Source: Romanomermis culicivorax
Taxonomy: Eukaryota; Nematoda; Enoplea; Mermithida; Mermithidae
DNA: 64,000 bases
Assembly (NCBI GenBank): GCA_963922205.1
Contig: CAWUHX010000033.1
Span: 558,001-622,000 of the forward strand
Direction of reading: 5' to 3'
The notes under the pieces were generated by a model. It saw only the letters and a program-made list of their open reading frames with translations. It searched no databases and was not told the DNA's origin. Made by a program: the position numbers and the translations under genes. Below, piece by piece: positions 47,167 through 56,427 of the stretch; the stretch's first letter is position 1, and each line of letters opens with the position of its first letter.

Positions 47167-48924
47167 TCAATGGCGGCGGTGGTAACGAGTATCGGATGCG
47201 GAGCGGTGATTTCGTGGAGGATCGCGGCGGTGGCATTCGTTTCGTTGATAGCGATCGTTGTGGTAGCCGTGGGGATCGTACAGGTCATCATGACCATCAA
47301 AACGAACGTTACGGGAATAGCGGGATCGACCGTAGTCAGAGGTATCCCGGCGGCGCGACGATGAAGTTGACGTTTGAGGTTGAAGCGGCGAGAGCGGGTT
47401 CACGCCTGGTGCCGGCAACTGAGTGGCAATTAGCGACGGTCTGTCGGACGGCGTCCCTGTTGGCGGCAACGGTCGCGGTGGCAAAAGATTCCACTGGGCA
47501 GAAAAGTCGTGCCGACGCAGCAGGGGCGCGGGGCGATCCGTCTCGCTGTGGTATTGCAAATAAATTCTCCGGATGTCGGCAATTTCGGGCGGCTGTGGAA
47601 ACGGTGCGTAGCTCGGGTAAGCCATCCAGCTGTCGATGAGTCCAACAGCGGTGTTATAGGCTTGGAGCAGGCACGAAGGATTATCCAGGCCGCGGGCTTC
47701 GTATAGGAAAAGAGTCAAGTGGGCGGTGTGAACGGCGTCAACGATGCCGAGCTCCTCGGCCCAAAGACCGGCGACCCATTTCAATATTACCGTGGCAACG
47801 GCGTGCGAGATCGGGGGTTGCTGTTCTACGTATGTGGGCCGATAGTGGTCGCGGAAATATTGGTACAGCGCCAGCGAAGCGTTCGTGGCGCGTATGTGCA
47901 AGGGCATGGTGATGTGAATGCGAAGGCGCCCGAAAAAATTGATCAGCACCATTTCGTGCATCATGCGTGGTGGGAAAAATTCGACGGCCGGATCAATATG
48001 TGGCGGGTAGCCCGGCGTGACGATCGTAACGCAATGCGGCTGATCGGTGGTTCGAAATCGCGTGTAATTCGGCAAATGTGTAGCCTCGCTAGGCAACCGG
48101 GGTTTGATGGCTGGTGCAGAACTTGGTGGCAACGGAGCTCCAAGAACCGGTATAGTGGCGATGATCATTTGTGGCTGTTTGAACGTAGTAACCGGAGCCG
48201 ACGTCGGGGCCGTAGGCGGCAGCGACGTGGTGTGGGTTACCGTGGTCGTTATGGCGGTTGTCGGGGCCGTAGGCGGCTGCGACGTTACCGTAGGCGTAGT
48301 CGAGGGTGTTGCGGGCTCCACGTCCATAGGAGGCGGTGGAAGCGGAGCTTTGAATTCATCTTTCGGCGGGTTTTTTAGGGCTTCCAGGCGGCGCTGGATT
48401 TCGGCATCGCGGTGCAATGGGCTAATGTAGTCTGTTAGTTTCGTAGGTGAACGGCGGAAACCGTGGCGATAGTGTTCTTCGTAAAAACCCGTCGTGTGCA
48501 CCTTACGGGTTTGTTCGCTTTGCGTACGATGCGGCGGTGCGTCATCGCGCCGTTCGTGTTGGCGACTTTCCCTGCCGGTTGGTGGAGTTTGTTTCGTTTC
48601 TTTACGATGGCGGTCATCACGAGAGTGAGACTCCTGGCGTGAACGATGGCTGTCTGGTTTGTGAGCAGGCGGCGGTTTCGTTGCCGACGCTGCTGTTTTG
48701 GAAGAATCGCGCTTGGGTTTCGGCGTTGACGTGGCGTGCGAAGAGCATTCGGCTTCTTCGCGGGCTCTTTGTTTATCGCGTTGTTCATGGCGTCGAGTGG
48801 TGCGCTCGCTGGGCGTTCGGCCGCGCTCAGCACGCGAGGTGCTGGGTGGCGGCGTACGCCGTGTACTTGGTTCGTCCGTTGTTTTTGTCTTGTGAGATTT
48901 GCGGTATGCCGATTCGTCCTGGAG
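47167..48924 (-). CDS. ORF5: RS/Pro-rich protein with conserved helical domain
   Basis: The frame is open from 48933 (after TAA 48945-48943 and TGA 48936-48934, both in the ORF4 frame) to the stop at 47167, ~585 codons, with no Met in the first ~140. The N-terminal half is rich in Arg, Ser, Lys and His (SR and RD dipeptides). A Pro/Thr-rich linker ([25 protein letters not shown]) follows. The domain at about 47952-47541 ([13 protein letters not shown]... [17 protein letters not shown]... [14 protein letters not shown]... RIYLQYHSE) is conserved in the decayed relative. The C-terminal end is Arg/Tyr/His-rich ([22 protein letters not shown]), which suggests nucleic-acid binding. Family unknown; no membrane segment. 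Confidence 0.65.
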   Translation of the reverse strand, partial: LQDESAYRKSHKTKTTDEPSTRRTPPPSTSRAERGRTPSERTTRRHEQRDKQRAREEAECSSHATSTPKPKRDSSKTAASATKPPPAHKPDSHRSRQESHSRDDRHRKETKQTPPTGRESRQHERRDDAPPHRTQSEQTRKVHTTGFYEEHYRHGFRRSPTKLTDYISPLHRDAEIQRRLEALKNPPKDEFKAPLPPPPMDVEPATPSTTPTVTSQPPTAPTTAITTTVTHTTSLPPTAPTSAPVTTFKQPQMIIATIPVLGAPLPPSSAPAIKPRLPSEATHLPNYTRFRTTDQPHCVTIVTPGYPPHIDPAVEFFPPRMMHEMVLINFFGRLRIHITMPLHIRATNASLALYQYFRDHYRPTYVEQQPPISHAVATVILKWVAGLWAEELGIVDAVHTAHLTLFLYEARGLDNPSCLLQAYNTAVGLIDSWMAYPSYAPFPQPPEIADIRRIYLQYHSETDRPAPLLRRHDFSAQWNLLPPRPLPPTGTPSDRPSLIATQLPAPGVNPLSPLQPQTSTSSSRRRDTSDYGRSRYSRNVRFDGHDDLYDPHGYHNDRYQRNECHRRDPPRNHRSASDTRYHRRH

Positions 48925-48926
48925 CT
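48919..48926 (-). promoter_or_regulatory. Weak candidate splice acceptors before ORF5
   Basis: Minus strand AACAACAG|CTCCAG|GAC has two AG ends (48925 and 48919), both at phase 0 for ORF5. The upstream region is A-rich with no pyrimidine tract, so support is weak. Confidence 0.3.
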
Positions 48927-48942
48927 GTTGTTTTCATTTTAT

Positions 48943-51900
48943 TTAATGTTCATACCGGCCGGGTCTTCGGATGGAATTACCATAACGATCTAGAGCCCGC
49001 ACGGACGTGCTGGATGCCTGTGGGGTTTGGACATCCACAGGCGCCATCGGCGGCGGTAGAATCGCTGGTTGCGGCGGTTGCGGGATCGTTTGCGGTTGCA
49101 ATGTGACCGGCGGCGGTAACGGGGCCGGTGGTTGCGCGACGGGTTGGGCCATCGCAGGAGCCATTTGAGCTACTTGCGGGGCCGGAGCGATCAACGTCGG
49201 TGGCGGCAACAAAATTTGTTGTATCTGTTCTTTCAACGCTTCAGGGTAGTCTTTCCAATGATGTTCGGGAAACAACATACCGGGCGGCGGTGGCGGAAAA
49301 TGATACGCGGCCAGTGCTGCGGCCAAAGCGTCCCATTGCGTAGCTGAAATAATTTGTTGAGAAAAACGTACGGGAGCACTATACCTGGCTGCGGCAACAG
49401 TAGCAATAAGCGGAGGTCCCGGCAAAACGGCCGGCGTCCCCAAGTATATTCGTGGATCCACGGCGGGTGCCGTGGTGATTGTCGTAGCGGCTGGTTCCAT
49501 AGATGCGACGTCCATAGACGTGGATTGATCCACCGTACTTTCTTCGGGTATGTCAGTCAACATTTGTTCGGATGTCAATGTCTCGGAGTCAATCGCGGCG
49601 GGTTGGACGGGTGTGGACTCGTCCATCGGAGCCGGAGCGATGTTGGAAATTTCATCGAGCTTCAATTTCAGGAAATCGTTGATTTGCGTGGCAGTTGCGG
49701 TTATATCGGAAGGCGCGGGTACCATAGGAAGGGCCGACACGTCTGTTGACGGCGGCAGCTTCGCTATGTTGAGGTCGAAGATTGGCGTTTCAAGTAGTTC
49801 GTCGTCGGCGGGTTCGACTTTGACGTCGATAGGGCGGTCGAGGAGTTCCTCGGCGGTGAGCGTTTGCGCCGAAGCCGTAGTCGGCATGGGGTACGCATAC
49901 ACCGGCGCGGGGAACGAAAGACGGTTTTGATAGTCAATGAGCACGATGAACGATGAATAAAAATGGAAACGGCTGTGTGGATTGGCCGTATAGTCGTTTT
50001 CATCAATTTCGATTTCTTCGACCGACGTTTCCATATGGAAGTCTTCGTTGAACACAATCGGGCGTAACGCAAAGCGATTGCAAATGTACGTGCTTGGATC
50101 GGCAGAAAAACTGGGCTCGCGTTCCGGGATGCGGTTCATCCAATTCGTGAGAAGCAAATTGGGGTTGCCGTCGCTGCGGTACCACATGCAATCGTAGAAC
50201 GCGGCGCGTGTATCTGGCGTCATCGATTGCGCGTGGCGGAGGAGGACGTCGTTGACGAAGGCGTATTCCGCGGCGGAACATGGTGAAGCTAGGAGCGCGG
50301 CTAACGGCATAAAAGACGTTAGCTTCCGTAACCATTCTCCGTCAACCTGTAAAAAGTTAAGGATGGTTGAAGGGTGATAACGATAATGGGTACCGTTATA
50401 AGTGCGCTCGCGTAGGGGTTGGTCGGCGGCTACGCATTCTGTCCAAAGATCGTCAACTTCGTGAGGGAGCGGCGGTAAGTTGGGGTCGTTGTAAGGCATA
50501 CGATCGCGGACGGCCAGCTTGTATATCGGTGAAAGCGGAAAGTTGAGCAGCTCAATGATCCGATGGATAAGATTGCTTTTCATAGCCGATGTGACGGCTG
50601 CTTGAAGACGTTTGGGATCATCGAACACCGATTGTGGTTTTAGAGCCGGGTCTTCGTCGTTGGAGACGTCTGGTGACCTGTTCCATTCGTCCTTCTGTTT
50701 CTTTTTCTTTTTCTTCGGCACTTTTGGAACGGGGAGAAGCTTCGGGTAAGTTGTCCGCATCAAGGGTTTGACGTCCTGGAAGCCGTTGGGAACCGTTCCT
50801 AAACAGAAAGACCGACCGTGGTCGGACGATGTGCAATCATACATAAAAAATTTATAAGCCGAAAGAACTTCATCTCGCATGATTGCGGGCAAGGCCACTT
50901 GCGATGTCGTCAGGTATATCCGGTTGGCGTAGTCGGGAGGTAGGACATCCGACAGCGCGACGTTGTGAAAGGTGGCGATGACGTACTCGGCGAGATGGTC
51001 GATTTCGGCGGCGTCCAACGAGTCGTGGGGAAACAACGTGGGCGCGTTGTAGACCTCGGGGATGAAGCCGTAACGACCAAATGCCAAAAACAATAGCAGC
51101 GGATAATAGGCTTCGAGGGCCGCGTAGGCCAGGACGTCGGATTGTAGGAACGACGTTGTTGGATTGTTGAAAAAGCGTAGAGCTCCGGGAAAGCGTAAAG
51201 TGAGCTTTGACACGTCCAGCGCCCACATTGCGGAAACTGTGGCTTTGAGCGTGCGTTTTTCCGGAAAGAAACCGATTTGTCTTGCCAACTCGTACAATGA
51301 CGGGGATATGTCGATGTTTCGAATGACGCGATATGCGTCGAAGTGGATTGCTTTTACGACGGGGTCTTTGTTTTTCTTTTGTCGGTCGATTCGAAATTGA
51401 GTGCCCAGAAGTGCGTAGATTCCCGCCCAGTCGTCGGCTCCATCAAAAGAGACTACGATGGTGTGGTCGCCGTCGACTAGGGCGAAAAGCGCGGTCCAGT
51501 CTTCTGGGGTGGCGGTGAACGTTTCGAAGACGAACATCGTGCCATTCGGAAACGCAAGTTGAACGTAGCGGGGGTAACTAGACGCTGTGGGGTCGGCTGG
51601 CATTTGTACGGTGCATTGAAACTGTTTGAAATCGGCAGCCGTGATGGATTCGGTGTCAAAGCCGACCAGCGTGTAGCCGCGGAAGTTTGGTGTGGGTTGG
51701 GCGGCCAAGGCCTGCCCCAAACTTCCGGGTGAAAGGAAAATCGGCGGCGGCAAGACGTTCGGGGGTCGCGCGTACATGGAAATGTACCATGACTCCAAAT
51801 CGGCGACGCGAGTTAGGCGTTTGACGTTGTTTTCTAAACAAGAGCGAATGCGATACTCATCAGTGACACATGGGACTCCACGTCGAATGAACGACATGGG

Positions 51901-52167
51901 GTTTGAAGGATGATGTAAACGTGAACCAAGAGGGAAGCGCTGTGGTGTCGTCAATTCGTTAGAAAGACACATGCTTTGAGACGGCGTTGGCTTGGGCGGC
52001 GATGTCACCTTGATGGGCCCACTTGGACAACTGGATCGGGCTATGATAGCGAGATAACGAGAGTTGTGGTATGCGGAAATCAAGGCAGCGGCCGGTTGTG
52101 GACTGAGGAGGCCACAACTTGACGATGACGGGATCGCGGCGGCTGACCATGGAACTCTGACCCAAGA
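48943..52167 (-). CDS. ORF4: DEDDy 3'-5' exonuclease-like protein carried by the retrotransposon
   Basis: 1,074-codon open frame after the predicted acceptor; no ATG occurs in its first part. An N-terminal basic/proline-rich tail is followed by an RNase D/WRN-type exonuclease fold. Motif I is LVGFDTES (Asp 51657-51655, Glu 51651-51649), motif II is VVSFDGADDW (Asp 51444-51442), and motif III is LAYAALEAYY (Tyr 51126-51124, Glu 51114-51112). The middle ALDVSKLTLRFPG region resembles the linker of this family. Motif III has Glu where the family has Asp; the decayed relative has Asp. Later parts hold a Lys-rich KKKKKKQK stretch (nuclear-localisation-like) and a long Pro/Gln-rich tail. No signal peptide or membrane segment, so it is not an envelope protein. 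Role is inferred: trimming of nucleic-acid ends during replication, or interference with host small RNAs. Confidence 0.8.
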   Translation of the reverse strand, partial: SWVRVPWSAAAIPSSSSCGLLSPQPAAALISAYHNSRYLAIIARSSCPSGPIKVTSPPKPTPSQSMCLSNELTTPQRFPLGSRLHHPSNPMSFIRRGVPCVTDEYRIRSCLENNVKRLTRVADLESWYISMYARPPNVLPPPIFLSPGSLGQALAAQPTPNFRGYTLVGFDTESITAADFKQFQCTVQMPADPTASSYPRYVQLAFPNGTMFVFETFTATPEDWTALFALVDGDHTIVVSFDGADDWAGIYALLGTQFRIDRQKKNKDPVVKAIHFDAYRVIRNIDISPSLYELARQIGFFPEKRTLKATVSAMWALDVSKLTLRFPGALRFFNNPTTSFLQSDVLAYAALEAYYPLLLFLAFGRYGFIPEVYNAPTLFPHDSLDAAEIDHLAEYVIATFHNVALSDVLPPDYANRIYLTTSQVALPAIMRDEVLSAYKFFMYDCTSSDHGRSFCLGTVPNGFQDVKPLMRTTYPKLLPVPKVPKKKKKKQKDEWNRSPDVSNDEDPALKPQSVFDDPKRLQAAVTSAMKSNLIHRIIELLNFPLSPIYKLAVRDRMPYNDPNLPPLPHEVDDLWTECVAADQPLRERTYNGTHYRYHPSTILNFLQVDGEWLRKLTSFMPLAALLASPCSAAEYAFVNDVLLRHAQSMTPDTRAAFYDCMWYRSDGNPNLLLTNWMNRIPEREPSFSADPSTYICNRFALRPIVFNEDFHMETSVEEIEIDENDYTANPHSRFHFYSSFIVLIDYQNRLSFPAPVYAYPMPTTASAQTLTAEELLDRPIDVKVEPADDELLETPIFDLNIAKLPPSTDVSALPMVPAPSDITATATQINDFLKLKLDEISNIAPAPMDESTPVQPAAIDSETLTSEQMLTDIPEESTVDQSTSMDVASMEPAATTITTAPAVDPRIYLGTPAVLPGPPLIATVAAARYSAPVRFSQQIISATQWDALAAALAAYHFPPPPPGMLFPEHHWKDYPEALKEQIQQILLPPPTLIAPAPQVAQMAPAMAQPVAQPPAPLPPPVTLQPQTIPQPPQPAILPPPMAPVDVQTPQASSTSVRALDRYGNSIRRPGRYEH

Positions 52168-52894
52168 CTACAGAGGGGGAGATACCCATGGGGTCCCAAG
52201 CAAAAGCATGCAAGTATAAGCAGCAAAAGCATAAAATGAGAAAATACCCTCGCAGGCGAAACTTAGATCGTTCTGGTGGGGCTGCTGTTCGGCCCAGCGG
52301 ACGTAACGTTCGTTGACGTTTATCGATTCACGATACGGCGGAGGGTCGTCGGCCGTGGAGGTTGATGCGGTCGACGGCGTCGTCATTTTGAAAAAATAAA
52401 ATTTTTGGGAGCGGCTTGAAAATGCGACTATTGCTGATGGAAGCGAAAGATGGAAATGAAATAGTAAAAGAATAAGCCGCTGAAAGGTGAAGAAAGTGTA
52501 AAGTAGGAAAATGCAAACACTATCATCACGAAAAGCAACACCAACACCACTATGTTAATGGAGAGTAAAATCAACCTTTCCCAGTTAGTCTTATGAGAGT
52601 GATAGCGGCCAGGGTCGGGCGGAAGTAAACCGAATGGCCTCGTGCCAAACAGAACCTAACATTAAAGAAGAAACCCCCTCCTATTGCGAAAGTGTGGGAA
52701 CCGGGGCAGGATGTAAAGTGACGTTGTAAAGTCGGCTGAAGGCAAAAACGACGGATTGAGTGGAAACGTGTTGAAACTGCCGTGCATTCTTGCTCGTTAT
52801 CGAGGTCGCCATGATCTAAATTAAACAAACATAAAGATTATTTACAACGTGGCGTGATGAGCGCCGTATCACAAAAGAAAAATTTCAGAGCGAA
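52168..52894 (-). other. Pol-ORF4 spacer with acceptor and short PPPY-containing ORF
   Basis: No long ORF. A 72-codon frame starts at ATG 52386 and includes DDPPPYRES, a PPxY late-domain-like motif. It runs into a GTATTT donor-like site at 52247. Near its end the minus strand has TATCTCCCCCTCTGTAG, a good 3' splice site whose AG is 52169-52168, directly before the ORF4 frame opens. The ORF may be a short leader exon of ORF4 or chance; a downstream CAG at 52145-52143 would join it in frame. Confidence 0.4.
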
Positions 52895-55800
52895 CTATTG
52901 CCGGCGAGAAGTGTGGGGCGTGCGTGGTCCACCTTCCTCGTTGTCAAATGCATTCTTTGCCGGTCGTGCGACAAACGGTTTTAGACGTGTGATGGAGACG
53001 GTCTGCGGGCGGCCGGGCGCGTCGAGTGCGTCAATGGTAACAACGTTTTCGGCTGCGCGGGAGGCGTCCGTGATGAGGAAAGGCCCGATGAAGTCGGGTT
53101 GAATCTTGTTGGCTTTGCGCGTGTTGGTCAAAAGAAATAAGTCGTTGACGGCGAAGTCGCGTCTTCGAGCTTTGCGGTCAAAATATTCTTTGCTGGCGGC
53201 GGCTGCGGCATCGAGGTTAGCTTTGATCTTTTCGTGCATCTTGAGTTGGGCTTGCGTTAGAATATGTTGATAAGCGTCGTAATTCAACGGCAAGGTGAGG
53301 CGGCGGGCGCAGTCGTAGTCGAAGGTGATGCGCGGTTCATATCCTCGTAATAAACTGAACGGCGAATGGCGTGTGGCCGTATGCGGCGTGGCGTTGTAAG
53401 CGAACACGGCGTAGGGCAGGTAACGCTCCCAGTTGTCTGGATCGTCGGCGGTATACTTTTTGAGTTGGGCGATCAATGTTTGATTGAAACGTTCGACCAT
53501 TCCGTTGCACTGGGGGTGGTATGCCGTTGTTTTGACTTTTCTAATTTTGAGAAGTTCACAGATATCTTGCATGAGTTTTGACGTAAAGCATCCACCTTGA
53601 TCGGAAAGGAGTACAAGTGGACTGCCGTGCGTGAGGACGACGTTGTTGATAAAACATTCCACTATTGTTGAGGCTTTTTGATCTGGTATCGGATGCGCGG
53701 ACACGAATTTTGTAAAGTAATCCTGAAAAACAATAACGTAGGGGTGCTTCTCACCTACTGGCGAAATGTTGACGATGTCGGTTGCCACGATTTCAAATGG
53801 GTGTTTGGGTTGAATTGGCAACAATGGCGGAGGCGGTGACGTGCGCGGCGTTGTTAGTTGGCAAATTTTACAGGTTTTTATCCAATCCCGAACGTCCTCT
53901 TCCATGCGGGGCCACCAAAAGTGAGCTTTAATGGCTGCTAGTGTACGATTTGTTCCTTGATGATTCAAAATTTTTGCGCCGTGGAATTGGTGAAGAGTTT
54001 GGTCGACCATGGAGGCGGGTACGACTAATTGCTTGACATCTTTAATTTGCCAGTATAAAAGTTGATCTTCGAGGAAGAAAATCGGTGGGTGTTTGGCGGC
54101 GTTATCCGTTTTGAGGGAGGCGATGATTTTTGTTATGGCCGGATCCGCGGCTTGCGCTTTCAACACTTCTTCATGAGCGGCGATCGTAATGACCTCGGCC
54201 GGGGGCGGTTCGTGGTCGGCATCTTTAGGCATTGAATTAGAGAGTGAGGGTGAACTGATGGTCTTTCTCGTCATTGCACGGGTGATGGCGTTGATTTCGG
54301 CGTCGACCTCCGTGGGTAGTGAAGCCACTGCTGGGCGTATTTCCGGTACCGTTAAGTCGGTTTCCGTAGTTGCACCAGCAGGGTGAAAATGCTCACGGAA
54401 AATCGTTGCGGTCAAGTTTTCAGCGTTCTGGATCGGGCATTTGTCGCGGTCATCTTTCCTAGACAGAAAATCGGCGCAAGCGTTATCCTTACCTTTAACA
54501 TATTCCACTTTGTAATCGTAATCTTGTAGGCTGATCGCGAAGCGCTGAAGTCGCGAATTGCGGTGTTTCTCGTCTTTGAGCCATTCGAGCGGCTTGTGGT
54601 CGGTTCCGACAATAACTTTTTGGCCATACACATAGTGGCGGTACATCCGGAAGCCGTAGACAATGGCGAGGCATTCACGCTCAGTTGTACTGTAGCGGGT
54701 TTCGGCATCGGTGAGTACGCGACTATTGTAGGTGATAACCCATTGATCGTTTTCGTTTTCCTGATACAAAATTGCTCCGATGGCGGTCGTACTAGCGTCG
54801 GTTTGAATAACGAATTGAGCTTTGCCGTCGTAGACCGGGTAGCGGAGAAAGGACGAAGACGTAAGGGCTGTCTTGATGCCTTTGAATGCGGCGTGGTGTT
54901 CATCCGTGGCGAAGTATTGGGTGTCTTTGCGTAAGAGTCCGTACAAAGGACTGGACAAGGTCGCCAAATTCGGGATGAATCGCTTGCACCATTGAACTAG
55001 ACCTAAAAAACTCTGCATACCTTTTTTAGTCTTCGGGAATTCGTATTCCGCGATTGCTTTGACTTTCTCGGGATCGGCGGCGATTCCGCGGGCGCTAAGA
55101 AGATGTCCCAGGAATTTGACTTGCGGCGGCAGGAACTCGCATTTGTCTGGCCGAAGCGTAAGGTTGGCGGCGCGGAGGGCGTCAAAAACGATTTGAAGGT
55201 GTTCCAAATGCTCTTCAAACGAGTTCGAGAAAATGATGATATCGTCGATGTAGACGAGGCAGATTTTCCAGATATATTTTCCAGATAGAGGATTCGCTCC
55301 ATTAAGCGTTGAAACTCGGCCAGCGCGTTCTTCAAGCCGAAGGGCAAAACTTTGAATCGAAACAAACCTTCTTGGCAGATGAAGGTTGTTTTGTCACGGG
55401 AGTCGGCGTCGAGGGGTACTTGCCAATACCCGGCTTTGAGGTCGAGCGTGGTGAAAAATTTTGCGTGTCCCATTGCGTCCAGGTAGTCGTCGATGCGCGG
55501 GATTGGGAATTTGTCGCTCGGCGTAACATCGTTGATTCCGCGGTAGTCAACAACGGGTCTCCAAGAGCCATCTTTTTTCTTTACCAAAAATAGCGGTGTG
55601 GCCCAGGGCGAGCGAGATGGTTCGATAAAATCGTTGTCAAGCATTTCTTGAATATGGCGACGGACAATCGGTCTCTGCTCCATCGCGGCGCGGTAATAAT
55701 GGCGGGAAACTGGTTTTGCGGTGCCGGTATCGATGCTGACGGTCAACTCGCTAGTGACGGTTGGTTTATCGCCGGGGAGACTGAAAACATCGCGGTGCTG

Positions 55801-56427
55801 TCGGAGCATCCTGAGTGCTCTTGCTTTTTGCGCGGTAGAAACGTAGGTCTTTTCGGTCATTTTGTTCAGGGCGTATTCCAGCTTTTGTTGTGCGGTGTTG
55901 CCGGGGAATGATTTGTCCAGTGCGGCCGGCTCGTGGTCGGTTAAGTCGCGGTCGGCGGCAGCGGTTGCTATCTGACAGTCGGCGTGGGCTTCGGAATACT
56001 CCAGCGTGTGCTTTGCCATCGCAATGAGTTGATTTGGTCGGAGTTTGATACTGTTCGGCGTATTGTTGATGAAAAGGAGCGGGCAATGGCCGTTGGTGAT
56101 GTTGACCACTGCGGTTTCGACCGGGAGTTTGGCGGCAACATTATCCATGGCGAGTGGTTGTACAATCACGTCGGGCACTGTCGCCGATGTTGTGGGAAAA
56201 ACGCTACTCTTGACCCATTGTTGGCAGTGCGGCGATATCGAAACGGAAACTTGGGCGACGAGAAAAATCGGTTCGGCGAGCTCAGTAACCTCCAGCCGCC
56301 GGGGGGGCGGTTGGTGTGGACTAGGTTGAGCCTGCCGTATCGGTTGTTCAACTTCGATTTCTTCGGGTTGGCTAAAAATATCAGATTTATCATCATAACA
56401 ACTTACTCGTTCGTCCTCTGGTATCTC
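52895..56427 (-). CDS. pol: pol: reverse transcriptase, RNase H, integrase (frame broken in RT)
   Basis: Downstream of the in-frame TAA the reading frame stays open to 55003 and encodes RT blocks up to [16 protein letters not shown], including [14 protein letters not shown]. The next block, with YIDD at 55252-55241, lies in another frame, which runs on to 52895. This second frame carries the RT thumb ([19 protein letters not shown]), RNase H ([36 protein letters not shown]), an integrase HHCC finger ([10 protein letters not shown]... CKICQ), and the D,D,E core (Asp 53779-53777, Asp 53602-53600, Glu 53494-53492) ending with an FIGPFLI motif. The break coincides with a 13-bp near-perfect tandem repeat at 55263-55288. 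Without correction this copy makes no active RT. Confidence 0.9.
55263..55288 (-). repeat. 13-bp tandem repeat at the RT frame break
   Basis: ATTTTCCAGATAT at 55263-55275 is followed by ATTTTCCAGATAG at 55276-55288 (12 of 13 identical). The coding frame changes exactly here, between the FQRLM and YIDD blocks of RT. Removing one unit would not by itself restore the frame, so more than a simple duplication happened. Confidence 0.8.

Noticed and set aside
47719..48430. Long plus-strand frames (219 and 108 residues) opposite ORF5
   Set aside because: They are antisense shadows of a GC-rich coding strand, have Arg/Gly-biased composition, and have no homologous frame in the decayed relative.
48943..52167. 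ORF4 as an envelope gene
   Set aside because: Position fits env, but there is no signal peptide, fusion-type or membrane-anchor segment, and exonuclease motifs are present.
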